From an uncultured Caldilineales bacterium (lineage in GTDB: Bacteria; Chloroflexota; Anaerolineae; JAAEKA01), in NCBI GenBank assembly GCA_937907455.1, contig CALESQ010000050.1:1-42440 (forward strand): 42,440 bases of DNA. The letters are read 5' to 3'. The position numbers were made by a program, and so were the translations under genes. The notes under the pieces were generated by a model, which ran no database searches, was not told the origin of the DNA, and saw only the letters and a list, made by a program, of their open reading frames with translations. Of this stretch, positions 7,416-15,162 are shown one piece after another (the stretch's first letter is position 1; each line of letters opens with the position of its first letter).

Positions 7416-8516
7416 ATGACCAAAAAAACGGTCGGTTATGTTGATCTTGAATGGACTTGTCCGCAGTGCAGCACGCGCAATCTAGGCACAAGCAAGAAAT
7501 GTACGGCCTGCGGCGCGGCTCAACCGGCTGAAGTGCAGTTTCAGGTCGGCGCAGCCAGTGCCACCCTGCTCAGCGACGCCGAAAAGATCAGGCAGGCCCA
7601 GAGCGGTGCTGATGTTCACTGCCCCTACTGCGGCACGCGCAACCCTGCGGGGTCGCCGCGTTGCAAGCTGTGCGGTGGTGATCTGCAAGGCGGCCAGGCA
7701 CGACAAGCCGGTCAGACGGTGGGCGCGTTGTCCGATGCCTCCACCCAGCCGGTGACGTGTAAAGCCTGCGGCACGGCCAATCCGGCTACAGCCACCCAGT
7801 GTCGCAGTTGCGGTGCGCCGCTGCCAGGCGCGGCTTCCGCCCGGCCTCAACCTACAGCTCCGACGCGCGGTCGCCTCTCACCGCTGGTGATCCTGCTGCT
7901 GGCCGCGCTGCTGCTCATCGGCTGCGTGCTGCTGTTCAGCATCTTCAGCCGCGGCGGTGACACAGGCCGATCAGCCACGCAGCAAGTGACCGGCAGTGTC
8001 GGCACAACTGCCTGGAAGCGAGTCGTCCTGGTGCAGGCGTTGATGCCGGTGCAACGCCAGGACTGGCAGGCCAATATCCCCGGCAATGTGCAACTCAACG
8101 ACTGTGAAGACAGGTTGTACCGCACTTACGACGAGCCAGTTGCCAACAGCGTAGAGGTGTGCGGCACGCCCTATGTGCAGGACACCGGCACCGGCCTGGG
8201 TGAAGTAGTGCAAGACTGCCAGTATCAAGTCTTTGCGCCCTATTGCCACTACACCACCACCGCCTGGCAGAATGCCACCCCGCTGGTGCTGGAAGGCAGC
8301 GGCTTGCTGGCGCAGTGGCCGCAGAGCAGCCTCGGCACCCAGCAGCGCGAGGCTGGGCGCGAAGAAAGCTATACCATCACCTTTCAGACCGAGACAGGCA
8401 GCGTGCGCTACAGCACCAGCAGCGCGCAGGAGTTTGAACAATTCAGCCCCGGCAGCCGCTGGCTGCTGGAGGTGGACAGCCGCGGCCGCATCCTCGCCAT
8501 TCAGCCCGCACCGTGA
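7416..8516 (+). CDS. Triple zinc-finger protein with one membrane segment and extracytoplasmic domain
   Basis: 366 residues. Three treble C-x2-C fingers occupy the N-terminal third: C15/C18/C29/C32, C69/C72/C83/C86 and C115/C118/C129/C132. All three have the exact spacing C-x2-C-x3-N-x6-C-x2-C, and the first also has the Trp two residues before the first Cys, as in RanBP2-type zinc fingers. A single membrane helix (about 154-178) separates this cytoplasmic part from a roughly 180-residue outer domain with four conserved-looking cysteines and Trp/Tyr-rich strands, which I do not recognise. The fingers could bind RNA, nucleotide or protein; function unknown. The next element downstream is the serS T-box. 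Confidence 0.85.
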   Translation: MTKKTVGYVDLEWTCPQCSTRNLGTSKKCTACGAAQPAEVQFQVGAASATLLSDAEKIRQAQSGADVHCPYCGTRNPAGSPRCKLCGGDLQGGQARQAGQTVGALSDASTQPVTCKACGTANPATATQCRSCGAPLPGAASARPQPTAPTRGRLSPLVILLLAALLLIGCVLLFSIFSRGGDTGRSATQQVTGSVGTTAWKRVVLVQALMPVQRQDWQANIPGNVQLNDCEDRLYRTYDEPVANSVEVCGTPYVQDTGTGLGEVVQDCQYQVFAPYCHYTTTAWQNATPLVLEGSGLLAQWPQSSLGTQQREAGREESYTITFQTETGSVRYSTSSAQEFEQFSPGSRWLLEVDSRGRILAIQPAP

Positions 8517-8520
8517 GGGT

Positions 8521-8549
8521 TTGGCGTTTCATCGCACCGGTGCTATACT
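8521..8549 (+). promoter_or_regulatory. Promoter of the serS T-box leader
   Basis: TTGGCG (8521-8526) and TATACT (8544-8549) are separated by exactly 17 bp, with a TGC extended -10 element in front of TATACT. It starts a few bases after the preceding stop codon and implies a transcript start near 8556, giving a leader of about 285 nt before serS. Confidence 0.75.
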
Positions 8550-8574
8550 CCGGCAGAATTAAACACACCTTCAA

Positions 8575-8820
8575 CGTTGACGGAGACAGGTAAGCTGCCT
8601 CGACGCTGCCAGAGAGTTGCCGGTTGGTGCAAGGCAACAGCGTTCGCAGCCGAAAAGCCCTCCTGAGTTCCTGCTCATAACCGGTGCGCTTGCCGCCCCG
8701 CAGTACGAGCAGGCGCATCATCCCCGTTACAGATGCTGAGGCCGTCGGCTGCACGCCGCGGCGAACCCGGGTGGCACCGCGAGCGCGCTCCTCGTCCCGG
8801 CACGAGGGGCGCTTTTGATT
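8575..8820 (+). promoter_or_regulatory. T-box riboswitch (serine), transcriptional attenuator of serS
   Basis: The conserved T-box GGGTGGCACCGCG lies at 8769-8781, preceded by the AAC of the AACNNNRGTGG signature. Stem I holds AGAGAG and a GGTTGGTGCAAGGCAACA region near 8611-8641. By position relative to the CCTCCTGAG that follows, the specifier codon is AGC (8656-8658), a serine codon. The antiterminator bulge is UGGC (8772-8775), which pairs with an ACCEPTOR end G73-CCA; tRNA-Ser usually has discriminator G. Uncharged tRNA-Ser binding should favour the antiterminator and allow transcription into serS. The specifier assignment is by analogy with glyQS T-boxes and has not been folded. Confidence 0.92.
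8785..8816 (+). terminator. Terminator half of the serS T-box
   Basis: An 11-bp stem (8785-8795 with 8802-8812, one G-U pair) with a 6-nt loop is followed by TTTT (8813-8816) and GATT. It overlaps the 3' side of the antiterminator, so the two structures are mutually exclusive. This makes the switch transcriptional rather than translational. Confidence 0.88.
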
Positions 8821-8839
8821 CTGTTCCCATGAGGTTCTT

Positions 8840-10120
8840 ATGCTCGACATTAAACTGATCCGCGAAAACCCCGACTTTGTGAAGCAGCAGATGGCCGCGC
8901 TGCAAGATGCCCACGCCCCCGTGGATGCCGCGTTGGCACTGGATGAGGAACGCCGCACCTTACTCACCCAGGTGGAGGAGCTAAAAGCACGCCGCAACAG
9001 CGAAAGCAAGCGTATCGGCGAGATGATGCGTCAGGGCCAACGCGCCGAAGCCGACCAGCTCAAGCAGGAGATGACCGATGTCGGTGATGCGATCAAGACG
9101 CTGGATGACCGTCTCAAGGTGGTTGACGAGGAACTATTCGACGCCATGAGCCGCATCCCCAACCTGCCGCTGCCCTGGGTACCGGTAGGCAAGGATGACA
9201 GCGAAAACCTGGTGGCACGCACCTGGGGCGAATTGCCTCACTTCGACTTTGCCCCCAAACCGCATTGGGAAATCGGTGAGGCCCTGAACATTCTTGATTT
9301 CGAGCGGGGAGTCAAGCTCTCTGGCAGCCGCTTCTATCTGCTGAAGGGCGCAGGCGCCCGCCTGCAACGCGCCCTGATCGCCTGGATGCTGGACGTACAT
9401 ACCAACGACCACGGCTACAGCGAGATCTATCCGCCCTATGTGGTACGCGCTCAGACCCTGTTCGGCACAGGCAACCTGCCCAAGTTTGCTGATAACCTCT
9501 ATCGCGATATCGAGGACGACCTGTGGCTGATCCCCACTGCCGAAGTGCCGGTGACCAACCTCTACCGCGATGAAATTCTGGCAGCGGGCAGCCTGCCCAT
9601 CTGCCACGTCGCCTATACCCCCTGCTTCCGCCGCGAGAAAATGTCAGCCGGCAAGGACGTGCGCGGCATCAAACGCGGGCATCAGTTCGATAAGGTGGAA
9701 ATGGTGAAGTTTGTCGAGCCGGAGCAGGGCGAAGCCGAGCTGGTGACGCTGGTAGACAACGCTGAGGATATCGCCCGCCGCTTGCAGCTTCCCTACCGCG
9801 TGGTGCAGATGTGTACCGGCGATCTGGCTTTTTCAGCCGCAGCCAAATACGATATCGAGTTATGGGCTCCCGGCTGCAATGAATGGCTGGAAGTCAGCTC
9901 CTGCTCGCTGTTCACCGATTTTCAGGCACGCCGCGCCAACATCCGCTATCGCCCGGAAGAGGGCGCCAAGCCGCGCTATGTCTACACCCTCAACGGGTCG
10001 GGGTTAGCTCTGCCCCGCGTGATGATTGCCGTGCTGGAGAGTTATCAGCAGGCCGATGGCACTGTGCGCGTGCCTGACGTGTTGCGTCCCTACATGGGCG
10101 GTCTTGAAGTGATCCGCTAG
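8840..10120 (+). CDS. serS: Seryl-tRNA synthetase
   Basis: 426 residues, normal length for the family. The start has GAGG (8831-8834) five bases upstream and the usual MLDIKLIRENPDFV opening. Residues about 28-105 form the long antiparallel coiled-coil arm that binds the variable arm of tRNA-Ser. The class II catalytic core has motif 2 around CFRREKMSAGKDVRGIKRGH and motif 3 as NGSGLALPRVMIAVLE. It charges tRNA-Ser with serine in the cytoplasm. Expression should rise on serine starvation through the T-box in front of it. It converges with the yprB-like gene, 68 bp away. Confidence 0.97.
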   Translation: MLDIKLIRENPDFVKQQMAALQDAHAPVDAALALDEERRTLLTQVEELKARRNSESKRIGEMMRQGQRAEADQLKQEMTDVGDAIKTLDDRLKVVDEELFDAMSRIPNLPLPWVPVGKDDSENLVARTWGELPHFDFAPKPHWEIGEALNILDFERGVKLSGSRFYLLKGAGARLQRALIAWMLDVHTNDHGYSEIYPPYVVRAQTLFGTGNLPKFADNLYRDIEDDLWLIPTAEVPVTNLYRDEILAAGSLPICHVAYTPCFRREKMSAGKDVRGIKRGHQFDKVEMVKFVEPEQGEAELVTLVDNAEDIARRLQLPYRVVQMCTGDLAFSAAAKYDIELWAPGCNEWLEVSSCSLFTDFQARRANIRYRPEEGAKPRYVYTLNGSGLALPRVMIAVLESYQQADGTVRVPDVLRPYMGGLEVIR

Positions 10121-10188
10121 CGGTTGGTTTTCCACGTTTCCGGCTTACCACCCCGCCCGCGTAAATTTCGGCATCATCCCGCCGAAAC

Positions 10189-11529
10189 CTACTCAACCGG
10201 CGGGGTAGCTGCGGCTGCGCGCTCAACCGGCTGAACCAGCTTGCGTTCCAGACGTTGCAAGCGGTGCGTCAGCCGCAGCAAAGCCGCCTCACGCGGCGCG
10301 CCCGGTGGCAGTTGTTGAGCGGTGTGCAGGCCCCACAGCGTCCACTTGCGCGCCGCGGCCAGGTCGGGCATGTACCATTCGTGATGCTTGGCTAACTCCT
10401 CGTAGGGAGTGACATCAGCACCGGGCACACTGACAATCCACTCCTGCCACAGCTCGGCTGCCTCGGCGCGGCGCTCCAGGCGACGCAGCAAATCGGCCAG
10501 GCGCTGCAAAGCCAGGCTACGCAGCGGTGGGGCAAGCCGATCGCGCAGGCTGCGCCGATAGGCGGCCTCGCTCACCGTGTGCCAACCCAATTCCTCGTAG
10601 CAACGCGCCAGGCTGAGCCAGTCAGCAGCGGGCTGGGGTTCGGTGGGAGCCCACGCACCCTGCTGCTCGAAGGGCGCGGCCAGCGCCGCGGCCAGCGGCA
10701 CCATGGTGACAATATCCTCACGGTTGTGATAGAAGACGCGCGTCATGTCCTCCACCACCTCGGGCCGCGGCTGGGGGAAGCCGCGGGCAAATTCCTGATA
10801 GATCGAGGGGATCAGCCAGCCCGGCACGTCCTCATGGCTGCGCTGCATGGCAAAAATATCTTGTTCCAGCGAACCAAGCGCACACGAGGGCAGACGCAGG
10901 CGCCAACGTTGCCGCGCCGGTGGCAGCAGGTCGAGGTGCTGCAAGGCGCGCAGCGGCGAGGGCAAACGCTGCAAGGCATAGCGCGTGTTGAGCAGAGGAG
11001 CATCGAAGCTGCGCCCGTTAAAGGTCACCAGCAGCTCACGGTCGGCCAGCAAATCGCTGATCGCCTGCAACAGCGCTGGCTCCTCGGCAGGAGTACGCAT
11101 CACCACCTGATGCACCGTGTAGGCATCATCGAACAGGCCAATGCCCACCATAAAGGCAAATGTGCCCGCGCCGCCTGCCAACCCGCTGGTTTCGGTGTCG
11201 AGAAAGGCCGCGTTGCGCAGAGTCAACTCAGCCAACGCTGCATCACGGCCACAGGCCGCCAGCGCGCCCCCACTTGCCTGCAAGGCCGCGGCCAACGACC
11301 AGCCGCCACGCTGCTCGGTCAGCTCGTAACGCGTCGAAGCAATCAGACACGGCCCGGCGGCAGTCTCCACCACCCGGCCGGGCAGGCCCTCCATCACCGC
11401 GGGAGCAGGGAGACGTGGCGGCGACACAGCCAAACCTGCCGCGCCGCGACGCACGCCGAGTTGTTGCAGACGGCGCAAGCGTTCAGCTACATCAGCCGGA
11501 CTGCGCGCAGCGGCAGTATCGTGGTCCAC
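10189..11529 (-). CDS. YprB-like RNase H-fold exonuclease with C-terminal TPR-like region
   Basis: 446 residues with a GTG start three bases behind the stop of the CPBP gene, so the two are co-transcribed. The RNase H-like DEDD core runs from about 105 to 275: AFLDTETSGL (D111, E113), a FNGRSFDAPLL block, and YHNREDIVTM with the last acidic residue. This matches the YprB/RNase_H_2 group of predicted 3'-5' exonucleases. After it come about 130 residues with repeat helices, including SLARCYEELGWHTVSEAAYR, as in TPR-like C-termini of B. subtilis YprB relatives. It probably trims DNA or RNA; the substrate is unknown. The first 100 residues are a family-specific extension. Confidence 0.85.
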   Translation of the reverse strand: MDHDTAAARSPADVAERLRRLQQLGVRRGAAGLAVSPPRLPAPAVMEGLPGRVVETAAGPCLIASTRYELTEQRGGWSLAAALQASGGALAACGRDAALAELTLRNAAFLDTETSGLAGGAGTFAFMVGIGLFDDAYTVHQVVMRTPAEEPALLQAISDLLADRELLVTFNGRSFDAPLLNTRYALQRLPSPLRALQHLDLLPPARQRWRLRLPSCALGSLEQDIFAMQRSHEDVPGWLIPSIYQEFARGFPQPRPEVVEDMTRVFYHNREDIVTMVPLAAALAAPFEQQGAWAPTEPQPAADWLSLARCYEELGWHTVSEAAYRRSLRDRLAPPLRSLALQRLADLLRRLERRAEAAELWQEWIVSVPGADVTPYEELAKHHEWYMPDLAAARKWTLWGLHTAQQLPPGAPREAALLRLTHRLQRLERKLVQPVERAAAATPPVE

Positions 11530-11532
11530 CGG

Positions 11533-12513
11533 CTATTGTCCTGCCCCGGCCAGAATCACGCTGAGGAAGTTGTAGGCAAAGTGTACCAAAATTGCAATAG
11601 TGAGGTTGGTGCGATTGCGTACCACGCCCAGGATCAGTGCGATGATCAGAATCAGCACAGTGGCAGGGGTGATGGCATATTGGCTGTGCAGCAGAGTAAA
11701 CAGCAGGGCGGTGGGCAACAAGCGGAATACCGGCTGTAAAGCGCCGCGGAAGATCAGCTCCTCACCCAATGCGGCAGCCATCCCCACGGTAAAGGCGCCG
11801 CTGAGGCCGGTAAGATTGCCCAGCAGCAGCGAGCTGGCATCATCAATCTGCGCCAAGCCCTCCGGATCCAACGCCTGCCAGCCTGCGGTAACGCCGATCT
11901 GCAAAGCGAACAGCACCACCACTGCGCCCGCACCCACCAATACTTGGCGCACAGTGGGCACGCGCAAATCCAGTCGCTCGGCTACCTGGCGCAGTGAGCG
12001 GCGGGTAAATAGCCCCACGCCTGATACAGCCACCAGCACCATGCCCAACGCCTGCGACCAAATTGCCGCGGCGCTGACCCCGCCGACGGCCTCCAGCCCT
12101 TCTAATGCCTCGGGATTGCTCATCAACGGCTGTTGACCAATGCCAGAGCCAAGCAAATAGATTGCGTATACCAGGGCCGTCGTATGCACGGTGGAGGCGG
12201 GGTTGATAAAAAGTACGCGCGCCAGCAACCGCCGCACCGGCGGCAACATGGGTAAAAAGGCCAGCAAACCTGCTATTCCCATCACACGAAAAAGGCTGAC
12301 ATAGGCTGTCAGAACGGCATCCGGCATTTGCACGGTATCGGTCAAGCCTTCCAGAGCCAGGCCACTGACGCCCAACAGCATGAAAAACAGGTTAAGCAGT
12401 GCCAGAATCGCCAGTGTCAGCCAGCGAAAAGCGCGATGGTACTGCTCCATGTTAGCCAGCACCAAAATCATTGCCAGCACGACGAAAGTAAATAGGGTTA
12501 TTGCTGATTCCAT
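11533..12513 (-). CDS. CPBP-family intramembrane metalloprotease (Abi/CAAX-like)
   Basis: 326 residues from the ATG at 12513; the frame continues upstream only because it reads through the repeat array. Eight or so hydrophobic segments are visible. The CPBP signature is complete: EELIFRGALQPVF (glutamate pair and Arg), then a HSQYAITP histidine motif, then VHFAYNFLSVIL near the C-terminus. Members are Rce1-like glutamate proteases acting within the membrane, in processing, immunity or unknown roles. It is the first gene of an operon with the YprB-like gene. No clear Shine-Dalgarno sequence precedes the ATG. The promoter must lie within or close to the tandem repeat array upstream. Confidence 0.88.
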   Translation of the reverse strand: MESAITLFTFVVLAMILVLANMEQYHRAFRWLTLAILALLNLFFMLLGVSGLALEGLTDTVQMPDAVLTAYVSLFRVMGIAGLLAFLPMLPPVRRLLARVLFINPASTVHTTALVYAIYLLGSGIGQQPLMSNPEALEGLEAVGGVSAAAIWSQALGMVLVAVSGVGLFTRRSLRQVAERLDLRVPTVRQVLVGAGAVVVLFALQIGVTAGWQALDPEGLAQIDDASSLLLGNLTGLSGAFTVGMAAALGEELIFRGALQPVFRLLPTALLFTLLHSQYAITPATVLILIIALILGVVRNRTNLTIAILVHFAYNFLSVILAGAGQ

Positions 12514-12539
12514 GAATTGTTCTTTGTCACTCCGTGAGG

Positions 12540-13129
12540 GGGTCAAATCTCTGCTGCGGCCTCCGCAGGCACATGGCTCGGTCTCTGTGCTGCGGCCGGT
12601 CTCCAGACCGTGTCCGCAGGGGGTCAAATCCCTGCTGCGGCCGGTCCCTGCGGGATGGTTCCCAATCTCCTGACCGTGTCCGCAGGGGGTGGCTCGGTCT
12701 GGAGACCGGCCAAAGCAGACGGGTCAAATCTCTGCTGCGGCCTCCGCAGGCACATGGCTCGGTCTCTGTGCTGCGGCCGGTCCCTGCGGGATGGTTCCCA
12801 ATCTCCTGACCGTGTCCGCAGGGGGTGGCTCGGTCTGGAGACCGGCCAAAGCAGACGGGTCAAATCTCTGCTGCGGCCTCCGCAGGCACATGGCTCGGTC
12901 TCTGTGCTGCGGCCGGTCTCCTGCGGGATGGTTCCCAATCTCCTGACCGTGTCCGCAGGGGGTGGCTCGGTCTGGAGACCGGCCAAAGCAGACGGGTCAA
13001 ATCTCTGCTGCGGCCTCCGCAGGCACATGGCTCGGTCTCTGTGCTGCGGCCGGTCCCTGCGGGATGGTTCCCAATCTCCTGACCGTGTCCGCAGGGGGTG
13101 GCTCGGTCTGGAGACCGGCCAGAGCAGAC
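12540..13129 (-). repeat. Tandem array of a 136-bp intergenic repeat
   Basis: Three near-identical units lie head to tail at 12721-12856 (136 bp), 12857-12993 (137 bp, one inserted base) and 12994-13129 (136 bp). They are preceded by a rearranged 181-bp unit (12540-12720) with an internal partial duplication. Each unit contains CTGCGGCCTCCGCAG and CGGTCTGGAGACCG, both short palindromes, and the reverse complement of the core found dispersed elsewhere in the window. The unit is almost free of stop codons, so long spurious open frames exist on both strands; because 136 is not a multiple of three they are not plausible proteins. Confidence 0.92.
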
Positions 13130-13192
13130 ATGAGAGACCGGGCAAAGCAGACATGAGAGACCGGGCAAAGCAGACATGAGGGACCGGCCAAA
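13124..13192. repeat. Three tandem copies of a 23-bp unit
   Basis: Units starting GCAGACATGAGAGACCGG lie at 13124-13146, 13147-13169 and 13170-13192; the third has two substitutions. The unit begins within the last bases of the 136-bp repeat and resembles its terminal segment, so it probably arose from it by slippage. Confidence 0.85.
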
Positions 13193-13207
13193 GCAATCAG
13201 ATCTTCA

Positions 13208-13262
13208 AGCGCATAGCTCGGTCTGGAGATTGGGAACCATCCCGAAGGAAACAACCAAAGCG
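13208..13262 (+). repeat. Dispersed copy of the GGTCTGGAGATTGGGAACC repeat
   Basis: This copy reads GCTCGGTCTGGAGATTGGG followed by AACCATCCCG and a diverged tail (AAACAACCAAAGCGGG). It has the opposite orientation to the adjacent tandem array, and lies 25 bp before the 3' end of the XPB-N-like gene. Confidence 0.8.
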
Positions 13263-13286
13263 GGAATGGCTGATGCTGTTGCCTGT

Positions 13287-14825
13287 TTACTTGGCTCGCA
13301 GGTCGTAGTTTTCCAGCGCGCGCGTGACGTTGTCAGGTAGCACGGCTGCGCGTTGGCGTAAAAAGTCAAGCACCTGCGCTACACTGATGCCGTGTCGCGC
13401 CGCGCGCTGCAAACCGCTCTGTGAAATCCGGTAGCGAAACACCGGTGCTTCATCCTGCGGCTCCGGCGCTTGCCAGGTGGTGAAACGGGCCAGACGAAAG
13501 CGATCCAGCAGCGGCACAGCCAGCGAAGCGCGCACGCTGAAATCAGCGGCTACCACCAGCGCAGCAGGCTCGGCCGCCGCGGGAGGTGCGTGACCATGCA
13601 GCCAGGCTGCGCCGGCTGCACTCAAGCGGAAAGCGGCAGGGGCAGCCATTTGATCAAGCTCCACCGCGCCCAGCCAGGCCAACGGGCCTGTTAGCATAAA
13701 GCGCAGCAAGGCGCCTTCCACCTCATCCCAGTGATCAAACCCGCGCAGGAACTCGCCATCGTGACGGCGGCGCACGTACCAGGTGTCGTAGTTGCCACCG
13801 GGCCGCTGAAAATCCGGGGCGTGGATGCGAATCGCTGCTGCCAGATCGTCCAGACTGTACCAGCTTGCCGGTTGCAATACGGCCAACAAGCTGAGAAAGT
13901 TACGCCGGGTAGCCGCAGGGTCATTGCTCCACGAGCCGGTTTGTTCACAGGCTAGCGCAGGTACACGGCACAGGTCGTTCCAACGGGTTGAGGCAGTCCA
14001 GGCATCCAGCAGCAAACATTGCTGCTCTGGCTGTGGTTGCTCCAGCCAGGTGCGCACCCGGGCTGCGTGCAATCCTGCCTGACGACCGCGGCGGCGCAGC
14101 CAGCCCATCTCTGCGGCCAGGGTGAGAGCCAGCGCGGCGCTGCTGGCTGTGCTGGCAGGATCAAATGGCTGAGAGCTGGAAAATGCGGCAGCGGGCGCGT
14201 GCAACATCACCTGCGCATACTCGTATAGAGAGCGGTTTTGCCATTGCAGCAGGTCATCACCGGGCAACAGCCATACCTGGCCGGCCTGCACCAGGCAAAG
14301 CAACGTGCCCAGATTATGCAACACGATCTGAGGCATGACCTGAGCTGTCTGTTCGACCAACGGAGCCGGAGGAAAGGCATCGGCTACGGGCGGCGGCGGC
14401 GGCAACTGCTCGGCCAACGTATCAGGCAGGTAGAGGAACTCAGCCAGACCATCTGCCGTCTCTGCAAAGGCTGCGTAGATCAACCCACGATACCACAGCT
14501 CTTCGGCGGCGGTGACTGGGGCCAGGTGCGGGCGCTCGCGCTCCAGCTTGCCCGGTCCTGCCGGACGGATTACGCCAAAACGCCGTTCGAAGGCAGAGCG
14601 CAGGCTGCGACCGCCCGCCTGTTGCAGGGCAGCCAGTGCCGCTTGTGCGGCGAGGCTGCATGCGGCTACGGCAGCCCGCAGGTGGGCAGCCTCGCTCAAC
14701 TCAGCCGCCAGTTGAGTTTGCATCTGGCGAGGCTGGTTGCCGACAAGCTCGATGCCGTTGGTTTCGGCAATGGCCCGCAGCATGGCGGGCGAATGATGGC
14801 GCAAGCTGCGCAACAAGCTGCTCAT
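13287..14825 (-). CDS. Helicase-associated / XPB-N-terminal-domain protein without helicase motor
   Basis: 512 residues from the ATG at 14825; a longer frame to 15185 crosses a promoter region and is rejected. The protein is largely helical in its first 350 residues. The C-terminal 110 residues (ALVVAADFSVRASLAVPLLDRF, then a YRISQSGLQRAARHGISVAQVLDFL stretch) match the layout of the XPB/Ssl2 N-terminal-like domain found in many Chloroflexota and actinobacterial helicase-associated proteins. No Walker A, DEAD box or helicase motif VI is present, so it is not itself a helicase. It may be a DNA-binding or damage-response partner. No neighbour suggests a partner. Function uncertain. Confidence 0.7.
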   Translation of the reverse strand: MSSLLRSLRHHSPAMLRAIAETNGIELVGNQPRQMQTQLAAELSEAAHLRAAVAACSLAAQAALAALQQAGGRSLRSAFERRFGVIRPAGPGKLERERPHLAPVTAAEELWYRGLIYAAFAETADGLAEFLYLPDTLAEQLPPPPPVADAFPPAPLVEQTAQVMPQIVLHNLGTLLCLVQAGQVWLLPGDDLLQWQNRSLYEYAQVMLHAPAAAFSSSQPFDPASTASSAALALTLAAEMGWLRRRGRQAGLHAARVRTWLEQPQPEQQCLLLDAWTASTRWNDLCRVPALACEQTGSWSNDPAATRRNFLSLLAVLQPASWYSLDDLAAAIRIHAPDFQRPGGNYDTWYVRRRHDGEFLRGFDHWDEVEGALLRFMLTGPLAWLGAVELDQMAAPAAFRLSAAGAAWLHGHAPPAAAEPAALVVAADFSVRASLAVPLLDRFRLARFTTWQAPEPQDEAPVFRYRISQSGLQRAARHGISVAQVLDFLRQRAAVLPDNVTRALENYDLRAK

Positions 14826-15162
14826 ACAGGATCGTTTCGGCGGTAGTGTGCGACTTTCGGTTGAATTACAAGAGCCGGACAATGAATGGTTCCGGCTCAG
14901 AGAACGAAGCGCCCTTAGGCGCTCTCCGAAAGCCCCGGCAGGGGCTTCGTGGCTTGAGACACCGAATTCGCCTGGGTGGTAACACGTTCCAACCGAAATC
15001 CATACACAACCGTTTCGGCTATACCCTTGCGAAATCGCTTGCTCAGAGTATAATGCTGGCTGAAGCTCACGACAAATACACCACACCGCCTCGAAACCAC
15101 GAAGCCGGGAACGTCTCGATGAATGGCGAGGTCGGCTCAAGTAAAGGAGACAACATCCGCTG
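14826..15162. other. Divergent intergenic region between the XPB-N-like and DUF1232 genes
   Basis: 337 bp without a gene. It contains two compact hairpins, AGCGCC-CTTA-GGCGCT near 14909-14924 and AAGCCCC-GGCA-GGGGCTT near 14931-14948, neither followed by a T-run. The promoter of the DUF1232 gene lies at 15027-15054. A GGAG-type ribosome binding site (AAAGGAGA) lies before 15163. The direct or inverted role of the hairpins is unknown. Confidence 0.6.
15027..15054 (+). promoter_or_regulatory. Promoter of the DUF1232 / HTH operon
   Basis: TTGCGA (15027-15032) and a perfect TATAAT (15049-15054) are 16 bp apart. The implied transcript starts near 15061, giving a leader of about 100 nt before the ATG at 15163. 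Confidence 0.65.

Noticed and set aside
10579..11739. 386-residue plus-strand open frame opposite the YprB-like gene
   Set aside because: Composition rich in Gln/His/Arg without motifs; the minus strand shows the DEDD exonuclease residues.
12540..13192. CRISPR array
   Set aside because: Units are contiguous 136-bp and 23-bp tandem repeats with no unique spacers, and no cas genes are present.
12610..13196. Long open frames on both strands through the tandem array (about 190 residues each)
   Set aside because: The repeat unit is 136-137 bp, so successive units are read in different frames; the frames are open only because the unit is nearly free of stop codons. No ribosome binding sites.
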